From UBA11222 sp049323435 (GTDB taxonomy: Bacteria > Pseudomonadota > Alphaproteobacteria > UBA11222): 64,000 nucleotides of DNA. Every line of letters starts with the position of its first letter. Positions within the stretch are counted from its first letter, which is position 1. Made by a program: the position numbers and the translations under genes. The stretch covers positions 124,001-188,000 of the forward strand of contig JBMOMX010000008.1 in assembly GCA_049323435.1 (NCBI GenBank), written 5' to 3'. Positions 62,059 through 64,000 of the stretch are shown in pieces. The notes below the pieces were generated by a model. The model was not told the DNA's origin. It worked only from the letters and a program-made list of their open reading frames with translations, and searched no databases.

Positions 62059-63495
62059 CTATTGCAGGCTGGAAGTTTGTTCCGGTTTTTGCAAAAGGCT
62101 GGCGCGTTCCTGGCCAATTTCTCCGCGCAATTTTGTGAATTGCGCCAGATCCTTGCCGGACAGAGCCTGTACGGTTGGCAGTTTCACGCTTTGCGGATTG
62201 ACCTGGTTACCATAGACCAGCACTTCATAATGCAGATGCGGCCCGGTGGAACGCCCGGTAGACCCGGTATAGCCAATGATCTGTCCCTGGCGTACCCGCG
62301 CGCCCTTGCGCACGCCCTTGCCAAAGCCGGACAGATGCCCGTAGGCGGTGCTGTATCCGTCATTATGACGTATACGGATATATTTTCCATAGGCGCCATT
62401 CCAGCCCGCCATATCCACAAAGCCCTGGCCGGCCGCCATCACCGGGGTGCCGGCCGCAGCGGCAAAATCCAGGCCTTTGTGCATGCGGGTATAACCAAGA
62501 ATCGGATGCTTGCGCATGCCAAAACGCGACGAAAGTTTTGCGCCATCCACGGGTGTTTTCATCAGCGCTTTTTGCGCGCCATGCCCATTCTGATCGAAAT
62601 AACCCGGCTCGCCGCCATACGCGGACGTAAAGCGGTACAGCTCCTTGCGTTTACCGCCCAGGGTCAGCGCAGCATAACGGATTTCGCCGGTGCGCGCCAC
62701 GCGGCCATTTTCGTCAAGATGGCGGTCATATAACACATCAAAACTGTCGCCGGGCTGGATGTCGCGCTGAAAGTCAATGTCATAGCTGAACAGGCGAATC
62801 ATCTCGACAATAATTTCAGGGCGAATTTCCGCCGCCGCGGCCGCTTCAAACAGGCTGGATTCAATCCGTCCACTGACAAGCCGGCTGACCTGCTTCAGGG
62901 GGCGCATAACTTCCTGGCTGGCAAAGCCGCCATCGGACTGACGCCTGGCGACGACCATACGATCAACATTGGCCGCCAGTGACAGGCCGGCCAGTTGCGG
63001 ACCTTTGTCTGCCGCCTTTGCAGGGGCCATGGTGACGCTCAGCTGCTGCCCGACATGCAGATCGCGCGGGTCAAAAAACTTCCTGATTGCGGCAACGGCC
63101 TGTTCCGCTTCGTCCCAGGAAACGCCGCCTTCCGTAAGCAGGCTTTGCAGCGTGTCGCCGCGGCTGACCGTCAGGGTTTGCTCTGCGCCAGCCGATATGG
63201 AGCCCGCCGCGTGCGATGCCGCCGGCGGCGGCAGCAGTTCAGAAACCACCGGCGCCGCCGGATAGGCCGGGCCCCGGCTGGTCTCAAATAAATCCGGCAT
63301 CTGTAACACATGCCTGTCAAACGAGGCGATCTGCCCAAATATCGCCACCGCTATTATGGGCAGCAGCAGGGATGTGTAAGAAAGCTTTTGTGCTGTGTTG
63401 GATGAGAATCCGGCGTCCCGCCGGTTGGATGTTGCCTGCGCCCTCTGCCCCTCAGGACGGCGATGAATTTCCTCTTCGTCGTGGCTTGTCGCCAT
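62059..63495 (-). CDS. M23 family peptidoglycan endopeptidase
   Basis: This 478-residue envelope protein has a cytoplasmic lead of about 35 residues, one membrane helix (LLLPIIAVAIFGQIASF), a periplasmic region with a LysM/OapA-like module (LTVSRGDTLQSLLTEGGVS), and a C-terminal LytM/M23 domain. The zinc ligands are in RMHKGLDFAAAAGTPV (HxxxD) and STGPHLHYEV (HxH), so it should be active against peptide crosslinks, as in cell division or elongation. The C-terminal tail is about 50 residues past the catalytic domain. It is convergent with the YgjP-like gene. Confidence 0.92.
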   Translation of the reverse strand: MATSHDEEEIHRRPEGQRAQATSNRRDAGFSSNTAQKLSYTSLLLPIIAVAIFGQIASFDRHVLQMPDLFETSRGPAYPAAPVVSELLPPPAASHAAGSISAGAEQTLTVSRGDTLQSLLTEGGVSWDEAEQAVAAIRKFFDPRDLHVGQQLSVTMAPAKAADKGPQLAGLSLAANVDRMVVARRQSDGGFASQEVMRPLKQVSRLVSGRIESSLFEAAAAAEIRPEIIVEMIRLFSYDIDFQRDIQPGDSFDVLYDRHLDENGRVARTGEIRYAALTLGGKRKELYRFTSAYGGEPGYFDQNGHGAQKALMKTPVDGAKLSSRFGMRKHPILGYTRMHKGLDFAAAAGTPVMAAGQGFVDMAGWNGAYGKYIRIRHNDGYSTAYGHLSGFGKGVRKGARVRQGQIIGYTGSTGRSTGPHLHYEVLVYGNQVNPQSVKLPTVQALSGKDLAQFTKLRGEIGQERASLLQKPEQTSSLQ

Positions 63496-64000
63496 GCCGC
63501 TTCTGCCCCTCTCTGATGTGCGATCCCCGGTCTGTTGTCTTGACCGGATTACGAATCACCCACACTTAGCTTTAAAAAAACATGGTTAAAATGCCCTTCC
63601 GGGCCCGCTGCGTCAATGTGTTAAGGCCGGTCATCCGTTAAATAATCAACCTTGACAGTGCCTGTTTTTTCGGCGGCGTTAACCATCACGTTTATGGGTT
63701 AATATCCAGTAAACTCCAAACAAAGACTTTTCAAAATCAAAAATAGCCAAATAAATCGGCGGATGGCCGTTTCCGGAATTGAGTAAACCGGCAGGAATCT
63801 CCCAATATCGGCGGGGGCGAAGGAAAAAATGAAAAATATTTTTTTAGTCTGTTGACTCACTGGAGCGTCCCGGCCTATATAGCGGTCATCGCGAGGCTGA
63901 TTGGTCCCGTTACGGCATTCTGTTCTCTGGCTGCACACCCTTTCGGGGGTTCGCTAAAACCCTAAGGGGTTGACATAGTTAGGAAAAGAAGGCACTAAGC
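63496..64000. other. intergenic region at the right edge
   Basis: These 505 bp contain no convincing gene. The left half is the upstream region of the M23 gene. It includes TTAAC-rich stretches at 63679-63703 that loosely resemble CtrA elements. The right 150 bp hold a strong promoter and a leader-like hairpin region (AACCC-TAA-GGGGTT, 63957-63971). Confidence 0.5.
63852..63881 (+). promoter_or_regulatory. strong sigma-70 promoter, probably of an rRNA operon
   Basis: TTGACT (63852-63857), an 18-base spacer and TATATA (63876-63881) are followed by a GC-rich discriminator GCGGTCATCGCG, the pattern of stringently controlled stable-RNA promoters. A second -35-like TTGACA starts at 63970, with its -10 falling at the window edge. 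Transcription runs rightward out of the window. Confidence 0.55.

Noticed and set aside
63699..63938. 79-codon minus-strand ORF near the right edge
   Set aside because: It runs through the strong promoter, has no ribosome site, and its composition changes along its length.

Overview
The window is 64 kb of a GC-rich (roughly 60 percent G+C by eye) chromosome from an alphaproteobacterium. Lineage markers are RcdA (DUF1465), an ELM1-family protein, a PAS_5-type protein, a Coq4-like protein, a NadQ/NrtR-type NAD regulator next to nadABC, DUF934 and DUF2849 beside a sulfite reductase, and an intracellular PHA depolymerase. Two PEP-CTERM proteins and an exosortase-A-type amidotransferase show that the cell has a PEP-CTERM/exosortase surface-sorting system, although the exosortase itself is not here. 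I cannot name a genus.

Layout. 0-2 kb: bioA-bioF (biotin), minus strand, bioF cut by the window edge. 2-5.3 kb: a dienelactone-hydrolase-like gene, an SDR, a TetR regulator and a Coq4-like gene, then a palindromic interspersed repeat. 5.4-9.1 kb: a translationally coupled trio of an ELM1-like protein, a 2-oxoglutarate/Fe(II) oxygenase and a 658-residue protein of unknown family. 9.1-12.6 kb: Lrp and PAS genes, an HD hydrolase, a tyrosine phosphatase and the NAD regulator. 12.7-15.3 kb: a visibly AT-richer katG-fur pair. 15.5-19.3 kb: nadABC behind two 17-bp palindromes. 19.3-25 kb: polysaccharide genes (GT4, CapD/WbpM-like), a CysQ-like phosphatase, PmbA and a MAPEG protein. 25.0-25.8 kb: a BrnT-type toxin with a helix-turn-helix partner, bounded by a duplicated ubiD 3' end. 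25.8-29 kb: ubiD, a methyltransferase and a desaturase. 29-36.6 kb: epimerase, S1 protease and exosortase-type amidotransferase, then an acetolactate-synthase-like enzyme, an aldehyde dehydrogenase and a fumarylacetoacetase-family enzyme.

36.6-39.1 kb: an NMT1/ThiY-type ABC importer. 39.2-41.7 kb: sulfite reductase with its two small DUF partners (cysE lies at 45.4 kb). 41.7-44.8 kb: two TadE-like genes and a divergent TadG-like gene. 44.9-46.3 kb: PCuAC copper chaperone and cysE. 46.5-53.3 kb: two closely related Baeyer-Villiger-type monooxygenases enclosing a tandem pair of PEP-CTERM genes and a LuxR regulator. 53.4-53.8 kb: a deletion scar joining two broken genes. 53.9-59 kb: rpiA, gor, an MBL hydrolase, a VOC protein, tRNA-Cys, a PIMT and rcdA. 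59.6-63.5 kb: PHA depolymerase, a YgjP-like metallopeptidase and an M23 endopeptidase. The last 150 bases look like a strong, growth-rate-type promoter leading out of the window.

The most notable points are: (1) the toxin-antitoxin cassette integrated at the 3' end of ubiD with att-like 34-bp repeats and its own palindromic operator; (2) the PEP-CTERM gene pair, in which leader, signal peptide, sorting signal and terminator are duplicated while the exported domain is entirely different; (3) the ELM1 / oxygenase / unknown-protein operon; (4) the nadABC operators with a regulator that has lost its Nudix catalytic residues.
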